From assembly GCF_014451325.2 (NCBI RefSeq), contig NZ_JACSCH020000002.1, positions 248,001 through 312,000 of the forward strand: DNA of 64,000 nucleotides, in the 5' to 3' direction. The translations under genes and the position numbers were made by a program. Shown here piece after piece: positions 25,794 to 34,621 of this stretch; position 1 is the first letter of the stretch, and every line of letters starts with the position of its first letter. Origin of the DNA: Streptomyces sp. CB02980. Its GTDB lineage: Bacteria > Actinomycetota > Actinomycetes > Streptomycetales > Streptomycetaceae. Under the pieces are notes generated by a model that was not told where the DNA came from, searched no databases, and was given only the letters and a program-made list of their open reading frames with translations.

Positions 25794-27923
25794 ATGCCCC
25801 GCCCCGCACGATGGGCCGCCCGTCTGCTGCCCCTCGTCCTGCTCGTCCTCTGGCTCGCCGTCGGCGGCGGGCTCGGCCCGTACGCGGGAAAGCTCGGTGA
25901 GGTGGCCACCAACGACCAGGCCGCCTTCCTCCCCCGCAGCGCCGAGTCCACCCGGGTGATCGAGGCCCAGCGGGCCTTCCGCCAGGACGAGACGCTCCCC
26001 GCGCTCGTCGTCTGGACCGCACCCGGCGGCGCGCCGCTCGGCCCGGAGACACGGTCCGCGGCCACGCGCGCGCTGGCCACGCTCACGGGGCGGCCGGGGG
26101 TCGTCGGCACCCCGACCCCTGCGCTCCCCTCCGAGGACGGGGAGGCACTGCGGGGAGTCGTACAGCTCCGCCCCGACCTCGGCGCGGAGCTCGCACCCAC
26201 CCTCGCGGAGATCGACCGGGCGGCCTCCGCCGTGCCCGGGACGACCGTGTGGCTCGCCGGTCCCGCCGCCACACAGGCCGATCTGTCGGACGCCTTCGCC
26301 GGCATCGACGGACTGCTGCTCGCGGTCGCCCTGGTCACGGTGCTGCTCATCCTGCTGCTCGTGTACCGCAGCGTGCTGCTGCCCCTGATCATCATCGTCG
26401 GCGCGGTGCTCGCGCTCGCCCTGGCCTGCGCCGTGGTGTACGTGCTCGCCGACCACGACCTCGTCCGGGTCGACGGACAGGTCCAGGGCATCCTGTCGAT
26501 CCTGGTCATCGGCGCCGCCACCGACTACGCCCTGCTCCTCGCCGCCCGCTACCGCGAGGAACTCGCCCGCCGCGACGGCGAGCGTGTCCCGGCCATGCGT
26601 GCGGCGCTGCGCCGGTCCGCCGGTCCCATCACGGCCAGCGCGGCCACCGTGGCGCTCGCCCTGCTCGCCCTGCTGTTCAGCGATCTGACGAACAACCGGG
26701 CCCTCGGCCCGGTGGGCGCCATCGGCATCGTCTGCGCCGTGCTGAGCACGCTGACCTTCCTGCCCGCCGTCCTGGTCCTGCTCGGCCGCGCCGCGTACTG
26801 GCCCTCCCGGCCACGCGCGGCCGAGTCCGAGGGCGGCGGCCACGGGATCTGGCGCCGCGTGGCCGCGCTGGTGGACCGTGCTCCCCGCAAGGTGTGGGCG
26901 GCGACGCTCGCCGGGCTGCTCGCCTGCGCCGCGTTCGCGCCGGTCCTGGAGTCCAAGGGGGTTCCGCTCGACGAGATCTTCGTCGACGACGCCCCCTCCG
27001 TCGCCGCGCAGGAGGCGCTCGGCCGGCACTTTCCCGGCGGCGCGGGCAACCCGGCGATCGTGATCGCCGACGCGGGCGCGGCGGCCCGGGTGACCTCGGC
27101 GGCCGAGCGGGTCGAGGGAGTGGACTCGGCCGCGGCCGTCACCGCCTCCGGCCGGCCGGGCGCCGGAGCACCGCTGGTCGTCGACGGGCGGGTCCGGATC
27201 GACGTCACCCTGACCGATGCCGCCGACAGCGACGCGGCCGGGGCGGCGGTCGCCCGGCTCCGGGCGTCCGTGCACGCGGTGCCGGGGGCGGACGCCCTCG
27301 TCGGCGGCTACACGGCGCAGCGGTACGACACCCGGCGGACCGCCGAGCGCGACCGGATGCTGATCGTGCCGGTGGTGCTCGCCGTCATCCTGGCCATCCT
27401 CGTGGGCCTCCTCCGCTCCGTCCTGATGCCGCTGCTGCTCGTGGCCACGGTGGCCCTGAACTTCTTCGCCACCCTCGGGGTCTCGGCCCTGGTCTTCCGG
27501 TACGTCTTCGGCTTCAGCGGCACGGACTCCTCGGTCCCGCTCTACGGGTTCGTGTTCCTGGTCGCGCTCGGCGTGGACTACAACATCTTCCTGATGTCCC
27601 GGGTGCGGGAGGAGTCGCTGCGGCACGGGGTCCGCGAGGGCGTCCTGCGCGGACTGACCGCGACCGGCGGAGTCATCACGTCCGCCGGTGTGGTGCTGGC
27701 CGCCACGTTCGCGGCGCTGGGCGTCATTCCGCTCGCCTTCCTGGTGCAGATCGCCTTCATCGTCGCGTTCGGCGTCCTCCTGGACACACTCGTCGTCCGC
27801 TCGCTGCTCGTGCCCGCGCTCGTACGGGACCTCGGCCCCGTCGCATGGTGGCCCGGCAGGCTCAGCCGGGAGGCGACGAGGCCGGAGGGCGGTGACCCGG
27901 GGAAGAACGCCTCCGCTACTTAG
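25794..27923 (+). CDS. MMPL/RND-family exporter
   Basis: 709 aa membrane protein with two repeated halves, each having one N-terminal helix, a large extracytoplasmic loop and five further helices (about residues 14-34, 175-365, 380-400, 520-700). This is the actinobacterial MmpL/ActII-3 layout used to export lipids or secondary metabolites by proton antiport. ATG at 25794 has GGAG five bases upstream; the GTG at 25764 is an alternative. The final codons overlap the convergent fasciclin gene by 8 bp. Substrate unknown. Confidence 0.9.
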   Translation: MPRPARWAARLLPLVLLVLWLAVGGGLGPYAGKLGEVATNDQAAFLPRSAESTRVIEAQRAFRQDETLPALVVWTAPGGAPLGPETRSAATRALATLTGRPGVVGTPTPALPSEDGEALRGVVQLRPDLGAELAPTLAEIDRAASAVPGTTVWLAGPAATQADLSDAFAGIDGLLLAVALVTVLLILLLVYRSVLLPLIIIVGAVLALALACAVVYVLADHDLVRVDGQVQGILSILVIGAATDYALLLAARYREELARRDGERVPAMRAALRRSAGPITASAATVALALLALLFSDLTNNRALGPVGAIGIVCAVLSTLTFLPAVLVLLGRAAYWPSRPRAAESEGGGHGIWRRVAALVDRAPRKVWAATLAGLLACAAFAPVLESKGVPLDEIFVDDAPSVAAQEALGRHFPGGAGNPAIVIADAGAAARVTSAAERVEGVDSAAAVTASGRPGAGAPLVVDGRVRIDVTLTDAADSDAAGAAVARLRASVHAVPGADALVGGYTAQRYDTRRTAERDRMLIVPVVLAVILAILVGLLRSVLMPLLLVATVALNFFATLGVSALVFRYVFGFSGTDSSVPLYGFVFLVALGVDYNIFLMSRVREESLRHGVREGVLRGLTATGGVITSAGVVLAATFAALGVIPLAFLVQIAFIVAFGVLLDTLVVRSLLVPALVRDLGPVAWWPGRLSREATRPEGGDPGKNASAT

Positions 27924-28539
27924 GCATCAGCACCGTGTCGATGACGTAGACGGTGGCGTTGGCGGTGGGGACGTTGCCGCAGACCACCTTCGCGGACTCG
28001 TTGACCGTGAAGGACTCGCCGGAGCCCTGGGTGGTCAGCCTGCCCTTCTGGAGGGTCTCGAAGGAGCCGTTCTCCAGCTGCTTCGGGGTCAGCTTCTGGC
28101 CCACGACGTGGTACGTGAGGATGTCCGTCAGCATCGCCTTGTCGGCGAGCACCTTGTCCAGATCGGCCTTCGGGATCTTGGCGAAGGCGGCGTTGGTCGG
28201 CGCGAACACCGTGATGTTCTCGGCGTTGTTCAGCGTGTCGACGAGACCCGCCTGCTTGACGGCGGTCACCAGCGTCGACAGCTCGGGGTTGTTCGAGGCG
28301 GCCGTGGCGACCGGGGCCTTGGCCATGCCGTCGAAGGAACCGGCGCCGTCCTTCGGCACCGACGCGCACCCGGGGCCGAAGGGGCCGTCGGCCGTCATGG
28401 CGGTCGCCTTCGTCGAGGCCGCGGCGGGGGCCGCCGCTCCGTCACCGCTCGCCTCGGCCGAACAGGCGGTCAGGCCCAGCGGCAGCAGCACGGCGGCGGT
28501 CACGGCGACGGAGGCGCGACGGAAGGTCTGGGTGTTCAT
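27916..28539 (-). CDS. fasciclin-domain lipoprotein (MPT70/MPT83-like)
   Basis: 207 aa. The signal peptide ends in a lipobox LGLTAC at about residues 21-26. A FAS1 domain occupies about 70-205, with the H1 block NITVFAPTNAAFAKI and H2 block DILTYHVV. It is probably an exported, lipid-anchored adhesion or surface protein. It is divergent from sigK-rskA, the same association as MPT70/MPT83 with SigK in Mycobacterium tuberculosis. AGGAG precedes ATG 28539, and a SigK-like promoter lies upstream. Confidence 0.92.
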   Translation of the reverse strand: MNTQTFRRASVAVTAAVLLPLGLTACSAEASGDGAAAPAAASTKATAMTADGPFGPGCASVPKDGAGSFDGMAKAPVATAASNNPELSTLVTAVKQAGLVDTLNNAENITVFAPTNAAFAKIPKADLDKVLADKAMLTDILTYHVVGQKLTPKQLENGSFETLQKGRLTTQGSGESFTVNESAKVVCGNVPTANATVYVIDTVLMPK

Positions 28540-28588
28540 GATCACTCCTGGTGCTTCGGGTCCACCGGTCGGGGGCCCGTCACCAGTC

Positions 28589-28615
28589 ATTCGGTGCGCG
28601 GCTGCGTCCGGATGG
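28589..28615 (-). promoter_or_regulatory. SigK-type promoter for the fasciclin lipoprotein
   Basis: On the minus strand CCATCC (28615-28610) and CCGAAT (28594-28589) are separated by 15 bp and end 50 bp before the ATG. These hexamers are identical to the -35/-10 consensus I recall for M. tuberculosis SigK (CCATCC, CCGAAT), though the spacer there is a base or two longer. A second CCGAAT in plus orientation at 28626 may belong to a sigK promoter. Confidence 0.65.
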
Positions 28616-28761
28616 CTCCCCTCACCCGAATGAGTGATGAGGATCGGCTGCCGTGCCTCGGCCCGCTGAGCTGTGCGGAAAAGTCTCCGGCGCGACCCGT
28701 CCACCGGGCCGCCGGCTCCGAACACCTCCTGTACTCGAGTGATTCCTGGAGGAGACCGCCG

Positions 28762-29346
28762 GTGAGAGAGAACGTGTGGATCGGCGACGTCCGACCCGCG
28801 GCTCCGGACCTTCCCGAGCTGATGGAGCGCGTGGCACTCGGCGACCAGCAGGCCTTCACGGCCGTCTTCGAGGCGGTGTCCGGGCCGGTGCTCGGCCTCG
28901 TCCGCACCGTGCTGCGGGACCCCGCCCAGTCGGAGGAGGTCGCCCAGGAGGTGCTGGTCGAGGTGTGGCGGACCGCGGCCCGCTACGAGCCCGCCCGGGG
29001 GTCGGTCCTGGCCTGGGTCATGACGCTGGCGCACCGCAGGGCGGTCGACCGGGTGCGGTCCGAGCAGGCGGCGTCGAACCGGGAGAAGCGGGTGGCCCTG
29101 CTGGAACACACGGCCGCCTACGACGAGGTGGTGGAGCAGGTGGAGGACCGGCTGGAGCGGGAACAGGTCCGGCGCTGCCTGCGGGGCCTCACCGAGCTGC
29201 AGCGCCAGTCGGTGAACCTGGCGTACTACCGGGGCCTCACCTATCGCGAGGTCGCGGAACTGCTGGCCGTGCCGCTGGGCACCGTCAAGGCGCGGATGCG
29301 CGACGGACTCATCCGGCTCCGGGACTGTCTGGGGGTGGGCGTGTGA
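28762..29346 (+). CDS. sigK: ECF sigma factor SigK
   Basis: 194 aa. Region 2 contains SEEVAQEVLVEVWRTAARYE and region 4 the HTH LTYREVAELLAVPLGTVKAR. GTG at 28762 is preceded by GGAGGAG. The stop overlaps the anti-sigma start (GTGTGA), so the pair is translationally coupled. Neighbouring RskA and fasciclin genes identify it as the SigK group. It should direct transcription of the divergent fasciclin gene and itself after RskA is inactivated. Confidence 0.92.
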   Translation: MRENVWIGDVRPAAPDLPELMERVALGDQQAFTAVFEAVSGPVLGLVRTVLRDPAQSEEVAQEVLVEVWRTAARYEPARGSVLAWVMTLAHRRAVDRVRSEQAASNREKRVALLEHTAAYDEVVEQVEDRLEREQVRRCLRGLTELQRQSVNLAYYRGLTYREVAELLAVPLGTVKARMRDGLIRLRDCLGVGV

Positions 29347-30089
29347 ACGCCGTGGATCCGCACACGATGACCGGCGCGTACGCGCTCGACGCACTGGACC
29401 CCGAGGAGCAGGAGGCCGTACGGCGTCACCTGGCGGTGTGTCCGTCGTGCACCGAGGAGGTCCGGGAGTTCTCCGAGACCGCCGTCCGGCTGGGTCTCGC
29501 CGTCGCGGTGACGCCGACCGCCACGCTGCGGACGGGCGTCCTGGAGCGGATCGCGACCGTACGCCAGGAGCCGCCGGCGACGCCGAGGGCGGCGCGGACC
29601 CCGCGCGGCCTGCGCCGGTGGTCGCAGTGGGCACTGGCGGCCTGTCTCGCCGGGGCCGTCGGACTCGGCGGGGTCGCAGCCTGGCAGCACGGGCTGGCCG
29701 AGGACGCCCGGAAGGAGACGGCCCGCGCACAGGCGGCGAACGACGCCGTCGCCGAGGTCCTCGCGGCCCCGGACGCCCGGGTCTCCACCAGCCGGCTCGA
29801 AGGCGGCGCCGTGGGCACGGTCGTCGTCTCGGCCTCGCTCGACCGGGCGGTGTTCGCAGCCTCGGGCATGGCGCCGCCACCGGCCGGCAAGGTCTATCAG
29901 CTCTGGTACGACGACGGGGGCACCATGCGGTCCGCGGGGCTGATGGACCCGGGAGCCACCGCCGAGGCGACCCTCCTCGACGGTCCCGTGAACCAGGCGT
30001 CCGGGGTGGGGGTCACCGTCGAACCGGCCGGCGGCTCGCCGAGTCCGACCTCCGCGCCGGTGGCGGTGCTCGCCTTCCCCCGGGCCTGA
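29343..30089 (+). CDS. rskA: anti-sigma-K factor RskA
   Basis: 248 aa. The cytoplasmic N-terminal ZAS-like motif HLAVCPSC (H-x3-C-x2-C) binds the sigma factor, one membrane segment lies at about residues 97-115 (WALAACLAGAVGLGGVAAW), and the extracytoplasmic RskA domain includes VYQLWYDDGGTMRSAGLM. GTG at 29343 overlaps the sigK stop. In mycobacteria RskA is cut by regulated intramembrane proteolysis under redox or reducing cues; the same is inferred here. Confidence 0.93.
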   Translation: MNAVDPHTMTGAYALDALDPEEQEAVRRHLAVCPSCTEEVREFSETAVRLGLAVAVTPTATLRTGVLERIATVRQEPPATPRAARTPRGLRRWSQWALAACLAGAVGLGGVAAWQHGLAEDARKETARAQAANDAVAEVLAAPDARVSTSRLEGGAVGTVVVSASLDRAVFAASGMAPPPAGKVYQLWYDDGGTMRSAGLMDPGATAEATLLDGPVNQASGVGVTVEPAGGSPSPTSAPVAVLAFPRA

Positions 30090-30091
30090 CT

Positions 30092-30139
30092 CGGGGGCAC
30101 GCGCGCGGGCGCACGCGCACACGCGCACGCGTGCCCCCG
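30092..30139. terminator. hairpin terminator between rskA and gluD
   Basis: CGGGGGCACGCG at 30092-30103 pairs with CGCGTGCCCCCG at 30128-30139 (12-bp perfect arms), the loop itself being alternating GC/CA. It lies between convergent genes and can serve both. Confidence 0.8.
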
Positions 30140-30178
30140 TCCTACGCTGCCCGGCCCTGCGCGGCCCCGCCCCGAGGA

Positions 30179-31093
30179 TCACTTGGTCCCGTCGGTCGGG
30201 CCCGCGTGTTCGCCCGGTGTGGCCAGTTCCTCCACCGCGTCCGCTCCGACGACCGCGCCCGTGGACCTCTTGCCGCGCCGCAGCCGCCCTTCGAGCCAGG
30301 AGGCGAAGGTGGTGAGCGCGAAGTTGAGGACGACGAAGAGCACGGCGACGACGGTGAAGCAGGCGATCGTGTTCGCTCCGTAGTTGGCGCTCATCGGGCG
30401 GACGGAGGCGAGGAGTTCGGAGAAGCCGAGCATCGCGCCGCCGAGCGCGGTGTCCTTGACGATGACGACGAGCTGGCTGACGAGCGCGGGCAGCATGGCC
30501 GTGACCGACTGCGGGAGGAGCACGTACGTCATGGTCTGGCCCTTGCGCATGCCGATGGCCTTCGCCGCGTCGGTCTGGCCCGCGGGGAGGGCGAGGATGC
30601 CGGCCCGGACGACCTCGGCGAGCACGGAGGCGTTGTAGAGGACGAGGCCGGTGACGACGGCGTACAGCGGACGGGTCTCCGGGCTGATGTCGGTGAACTC
30701 GGACAAGGCCGCGTTGGCGAAGAGCATGAGGATCAGGACGGGGATCGCGCGGAAGAACTCGACGACCGTGCCCGCCGCGCCGCGAACGGCCCGGTGGTCG
30801 GAGAGGCGGGAGATGCCGAGGAGGGCGCCGAGGGGCAGGGCGATCACCATGGCGAGTCCGGCGGCGATCACGGTGTTCTTGAGCGCGGGGAGGATGTACG
30901 TCTCCCAGACGCGGGCGTCGGTGAAGAAGGGGGCCCACTTGGACCATTCGAGCTGGTTCTTGTCGGCGAGGCTCGCCACGACCCACCACACGACGGCGGC
31001 GAGCGCGAGCAGGAACAGCACCGTCCAGAGGAGGTTGCGGCGCCGGGCGCGGGGGCCGGGGACGTCGTAGAGGACGGTGGGCTTGGTCTTCAC
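30179..31093 (-). CDS. gluD: polar amino-acid ABC transporter permease (GluD-like)
   Basis: 304 aa, HisM-type permease with five to six hydrophobic segments and EAA loop AKAIGMRKGQTMTYVLLPQS. GTG at 31093 overlaps the gluC stop (GTGA). It is the last gene of an ATPase-SBP-permease-permease operon whose order is that of gluABCD of Corynebacterium and Streptomyces. The charged C-terminal tail of about 30 residues is cytoplasmic. Glutamate specificity is by synteny. Confidence 0.88.
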   Translation of the reverse strand: MKTKPTVLYDVPGPRARRRNLLWTVLFLLALAAVVWWVVASLADKNQLEWSKWAPFFTDARVWETYILPALKNTVIAAGLAMVIALPLGALLGISRLSDHRAVRGAAGTVVEFFRAIPVLILMLFANAALSEFTDISPETRPLYAVVTGLVLYNASVLAEVVRAGILALPAGQTDAAKAIGMRKGQTMTYVLLPQSVTAMLPALVSQLVVIVKDTALGGAMLGFSELLASVRPMSANYGANTIACFTVVAVLFVVLNFALTTFASWLEGRLRRGKRSTGAVVGADAVEELATPGEHAGPTDGTK

Positions 31094-31755
31094 CGTTTCA
31101 CCGCCACCTTCTTGGCCACCCAGCCGAGGAAGAGGCCGGTGGGCAGGGTCAGGCAGATGAAGCCGACGGCGAAGATCGCGGAGATGAGGATGAGCTGGGC
31201 TTCGTTCTCGATCATCTCCCGCATCAGCAGGGCGGCTTCGGCCACGCCGATGGCGGCGGCCACGGTGGTGTTCTTGGTGAGGGCGATGAGGACGTTGGCG
31301 AGGGGGCCGACGACGGAGCGGAAGGCCTGCGGGAGCACGATGATGCGCAGGATCTGGGGGAAGCTGAGTCCGATGGCGCGGGCGGCCTCGACCTGGCCGA
31401 GGGGGACGGTGTTGATGCCGGAGCGCAGCGCCTCGCAGACGAAGGCGCTGGTGTAGGCGATGAGGCCGAGGACGGCGAGCCGGAAGTTGATCGTGGTGAA
31501 CCGGTCGGCGCCCATGTTGACGCCGAGGGTCTGGAAGAGGCCGAGCGAGGTGAAGACGATGATGACGGTGAGGGGGATGTTGCGGACGATGTTGACGTAG
31601 ACGGTGCCGAAGCCCCGCATGAGGGGGACGGGGCTGACGCGCATCGCCGCCAGCAGCGTCCCCCAGACGAGGGAGCCGATCGCCGAGTAGACGGTGAGCT
31701 GCACCGTCACCCAGAAGGCTCCGAGCAGGTCGTACCCCTGGAGGAAGTCGAACAC
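31090..31755 (-). CDS. gluC: polar amino-acid ABC transporter permease (GluC-like)
   Basis: 221 aa HisM-type permease. The EAA motif is AARAIGLSFPQILRIIVLPQAFR. It starts GTG 31755, 10 bp after the substrate-binding protein gene, and overlaps gluD by 4 nt. It forms the membrane channel with GluD and is energised by GluA. Confidence 0.88.
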   Translation of the reverse strand: MFDFLQGYDLLGAFWVTVQLTVYSAIGSLVWGTLLAAMRVSPVPLMRGFGTVYVNIVRNIPLTVIIVFTSLGLFQTLGVNMGADRFTTINFRLAVLGLIAYTSAFVCEALRSGINTVPLGQVEAARAIGLSFPQILRIIVLPQAFRSVVGPLANVLIALTKNTTVAAAIGVAEAALLMREMIENEAQLILISAIFAVGFICLTLPTGLFLGWVAKKVAVKR

Positions 31756-31765
31756 GACGGCCCGC

Positions 31766-32635
31766 TCACTTCACGATGACGCCGATCTCGGGGGCGGGTT
31801 CGTTCTGGTAGTTCGCGGGGCCGAAGTTCTTCTTCACCGCCGCGTCCCAGGAACCGTCGGCGACCATCTTCTCCAGGGCGGTGTTGATCTTGCCCTTGAG
31901 GTCGCTGCCCTTCTGGACGCCGATGCCGTAGTTCTCGTTGCTCATCTTGAAGCCGCCGAGCTTGAACTTGTCCTTGAACTCGCTCTGCGAGGCGTATCCG
32001 GCGAGGATCGAGTCGTCGGTCGTGACGGCGTCGATGACACCGTTCTCGAGTCCGGTCAGGCACTCCGAGTAGCCGCCGAACTCCTGGAGCTGGGCGTCGG
32101 GGGCGATCTTGTCCTTGACGTTCTGCGCGGAGGTCGAGCCGGTGACCGAGCAGAGCTTCTTGTTGTTGAGGTCGGACGGCTGCTTGATCGAGTCGTCGTC
32201 GGCCCGGATCAGCACGTCCTGGTGGGCGAGGAGGTAGGGGCCGGCGAAGTCGACCTTCTCCGCCCGCTTGTCGTTGATCGAGTAGGAGGCCGCGATGAAG
32301 TCCACGTCGCCGCGCTGGAGCATCGTCTCCCGGTCGGCGCTCTTGGCCTCCTTCCACACGATGTCGGACGGGTCGTGGCCGAGTTCCTTCGCGACGTACG
32401 TGGCGACGTCGACGTCGAAGCCGGTGTAGGTGCCGTCCGGGGTCTTCAGGCCGATGCCGGGCTGGTCGTACTTGATGCCGACGGTGATCTCGTCGCCGCC
32501 GTGGTCGCGTGGGACGGCGCCGGTCGCGCCGTTCGCGAATCCTGCGGAGGTGAAGGAGAGGACGACGGCCGCGGCGACGGCCACGGTGGCCCTGCCGGTC
32601 CTGACGGTCGCCCTGCCGGTCCTGGTCGCGTTCAT
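31766..32635 (-). CDS. gluB: glutamate-type ABC transporter substrate-binding protein
   Basis: 289 aa SBP_bac_3 family (ITVGIKYDQPGIGLKTPDG, GFDVDVATYVAKELG). The N-terminal hydrophobic segment (about residues 18-35) has no lipobox Cys, unlike most Gram-positive GluB proteins, so as written it would be cleaved by signal peptidase I and released unless held by the permease. The signal carries a short internal duplication (TGRATVRTGRATVAVA). ATG at 32635. It delivers glutamate or a related amino acid to GluC/GluD. Confidence 0.88.
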   Translation of the reverse strand: MNATRTGRATVRTGRATVAVAAAVVLSFTSAGFANGATGAVPRDHGGDEITVGIKYDQPGIGLKTPDGTYTGFDVDVATYVAKELGHDPSDIVWKEAKSADRETMLQRGDVDFIAASYSINDKRAEKVDFAGPYLLAHQDVLIRADDDSIKQPSDLNNKKLCSVTGSTSAQNVKDKIAPDAQLQEFGGYSECLTGLENGVIDAVTTDDSILAGYASQSEFKDKFKLGGFKMSNENYGIGVQKGSDLKGKINTALEKMVADGSWDAAVKKNFGPANYQNEPAPEIGVIVK

Positions 32636-32699
32636 GAGGATCACCCCTGGGGGCTGCTGGTCGGGCGGCGACCCTGCCGTGTCGTGCGGTGCTGCGGTG

Positions 32700-33470
32700 T
32701 CAGTGGTGGAGGATCTTGGACAGGAAGTCCTTGGCGCGGTCGCTGCGCGGATTGTTGAAGAACTCGTCCGGGGTCGTCTCCTCGACGATCCTGCCGTCGG
32801 CCATGAAGACCACGCGGTTGGCCGCGGATCGGGCGAAGCCCATCTCATGGGTGACGACCACCATCGTCATGCCGTCCCGGGCGAGTTGCTGCATGACCTC
32901 CAGGACCTCGTTGATCATCTCGGGGTCGAGCGCGGAGGTCGGTTCGTCGAAGAGCATCACCTTCGGATCCATGGCGAGGGCGCGGGCGATCGCCACGCGC
33001 TGTTGCTGGCCGCCGGAGAGCTGGGCCGGGTACTTCTCCGCCTGCGAGGCGACCCCGACCCGGTCGAGGAGGGCGCGGGCGCGCTGCTCGGCCGCCTTCC
33101 GGTCCTTCTTGCGGACCTTGATCTGGCCCAGGGTGACGTTGTCGAGCACCGTCTTGTGCGCGAAGAGGTTGAAGGACTGGAAGACCATCCCGACGTCGGC
33201 GCGCAGGGCCGCGAGTTCGCGCCCTTCGGCCGGCAAGGGGCGTCCGTCGACGACGATCCGGCCCTCGTCGATGGTCTCCAGGCGGTTGATCGCGCGGCAG
33301 AGCGTCGACTTCCCCGATCCCGACGGCCCGATGACGACCACGACCTCGCCGCGGTGGATCGTGAGGTCGATGGACTGGAGGACGTGCAGGGTGCCGAAGT
33401 ACTTGTCGACCCCGCGGAGCACGACGAGCTCGTCGCCTCCCTCCGGGACGCCACCTTCCGGGACGGGCAT
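32700..33470 (-). CDS. gluA: polar amino-acid ABC transporter ATPase (GluA-like)
   Basis: 256 aa. Walker [11 protein letters not shown]-loop MVFQSFNLF, signature LSGGQQQR, Walker [10 protein letters not shown] and the switch His in VVVTHEMGF are all present. ATG at 33470 has AGGAGG five bases upstream; a GTG at 33488 would overlap that site and is less likely. It is the first gene of the gluABCD operon. About 15 extra N-terminal residues rich in Pro/Gly/Glu precede the ABC domain. Confidence 0.92.
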   Translation of the reverse strand: MPVPEGGVPEGGDELVVLRGVDKYFGTLHVLQSIDLTIHRGEVVVVIGPSGSGKSTLCRAINRLETIDEGRIVVDGRPLPAEGRELAALRADVGMVFQSFNLFAHKTVLDNVTLGQIKVRKKDRKAAEQRARALLDRVGVASQAEKYPAQLSGGQQQRVAIARALAMDPKVMLFDEPTSALDPEMINEVLEVMQQLARDGMTMVVVTHEMGFARSAANRVVFMADGRIVEETTPDEFFNNPRSDRAKDFLSKILHH

Positions 33471-33585
33471 GTCACCCTCCTGGCTCACGCCCCCGCTTGC
33501 CGCTCCTTCTCACGTTCATGCTCCGCCCTCCACCCGGCCCGCGCACGCCGGAGGGGGTGCACGGAGGGTGAGCGGGCACGCCGAG

Positions 33586-33618
33586 ACGTGACCCCCCGCC
33601 CGGGCCGGGGGGTCACGT
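33586..33618. terminator. hairpin terminator after alpha/beta hydrolase
   Basis: ACGTGACCCCCCG (33586-33598) and CGGGGGGTCACGT (33606-33618) form a 13-bp perfect stem with a 7-nt loop, 35 bp beyond the hydrolase stop and before the gluA promoter region on the same strand. Confidence 0.82.
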
Positions 33619-33653
33619 GGAGCCTGAGCCGTCGGACGGCGGTCAGGCAGTGG

Positions 33654-34349
33654 TCAGGAGGCGGTCTCGCGGACGGCCAGCTCGATCAGGTCGCAGACCT
33701 CGACCGGCCGGGAGGCGAGCGAGGCGTGGCTCGCGTCGAGCTCGACGGTCTTGCGCGGGTTCATGCGCGCGGCCATGCGGCGCTCGTTGTCGGGGTGGAT
33801 CATGCGGTCCTCGGTGGAGACCTGGTAATACGTCGGCTTGGCCCGCCAGGCCGGTGCGGTGACGTTGTCGCCGAAGGTGGAGCCGAGCGGAGCCTTCTGC
33901 GTGACGGCCATCACCAGGGCCTCCTCCGGGGTCAGGTCCTGGGCGAAGCTCTCGTGGAACTTGTCCTGCTTGATCCAGAGGTAGCCGTCGGAGTCGGGGG
34001 CGATGTTCTCGAAGGCGGCGGGCGGGTTCTCCTGGCTGATCTGTCCGGGGCTCTCGCCGGCGTCCGGGGCGAAGGCCGCGATGTAGACGAGGCCGGTCAC
34101 GTTCGGCAGGTCGCCCGCCTCGGTGATGACGGCGCCGCCGTAGGAGTGGCCGACGAGCAGGACGGGCCCGTCGACCTGCCGGACCATCTTCCGGGTGCGC
34201 TCGGCGTCGTCGGCGAGCGAGGTGAGCGGGTTCTCGACGGCGTGGAGCCGGCCGTGTCCGCGGCGGTGGAGTTCGGTGATCACCTTGGCCCAGTGGGCGG
34301 CGCCGCCCCAGAAGCCGTGGACGAGGACGATCGCGGGCGTGTCTGCCAT
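33654..34349 (-). CDS. alpha/beta hydrolase (Abhydrolase_6, esterase/EstC-like)
   Basis: 231 aa. Oxyanion strand VLVHGFWGG at about residues 8-16, nucleophile elbow GHSYGG at about 73-78, and catalytic His in DASHASLASRP near the C-terminus. No signal peptide. Family members hydrolyse small esters. ATG at 34349 lies immediately before the first strand. Monocistronic, with a strong hairpin after it. Confidence 0.88.
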   Translation of the reverse strand: MADTPAIVLVHGFWGGAAHWAKVITELHRRGHGRLHAVENPLTSLADDAERTRKMVRQVDGPVLLVGHSYGGAVITEAGDLPNVTGLVYIAAFAPDAGESPGQISQENPPAAFENIAPDSDGYLWIKQDKFHESFAQDLTPEEALVMAVTQKAPLGSTFGDNVTAPAWRAKPTYYQVSTEDRMIHPDNERRMAARMNPRKTVELDASHASLASRPVEVCDLIELAVRETAS

Positions 34350-34621
34350 GGGTTCCGTACCGATCTGCGCGAGGAATGGGATCCCGCCCCTGCTCCCGCC
34401 CCGTACCCCCGTCGTCACGCTACGGGAGGGGCGGTGGGCCCGCACGTCAGGCCTGGGCACGCGCATGTGCTCCGGCCGGGGCACGCGCGTGGGCTCCGGC
34501 CTGAGCACGCGCGCGAGGGCGTACGGGCGGGGCTCGGCAGGCGTGCGCCCCGCGTACGCGCGCGTGGGGGCGGGCTGGCGGACACTGGGGGTGGGAGCCG
34601 AGTGCGTGAGGAGGGTCCGCC
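34350..34621. other. divergent spacer with GC-rich direct repeats
   Basis: 272 bp between the hydrolase and cNMP-binding protein genes. No gene seen. It contains repeated GGGCACGCGCRTG-type and CACGCGCG tracts at about 34454-34520 and a GTACGCGCGCG tract near 34553. It must hold both promoters, but no consensus boxes are evident. Confidence 0.5.
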
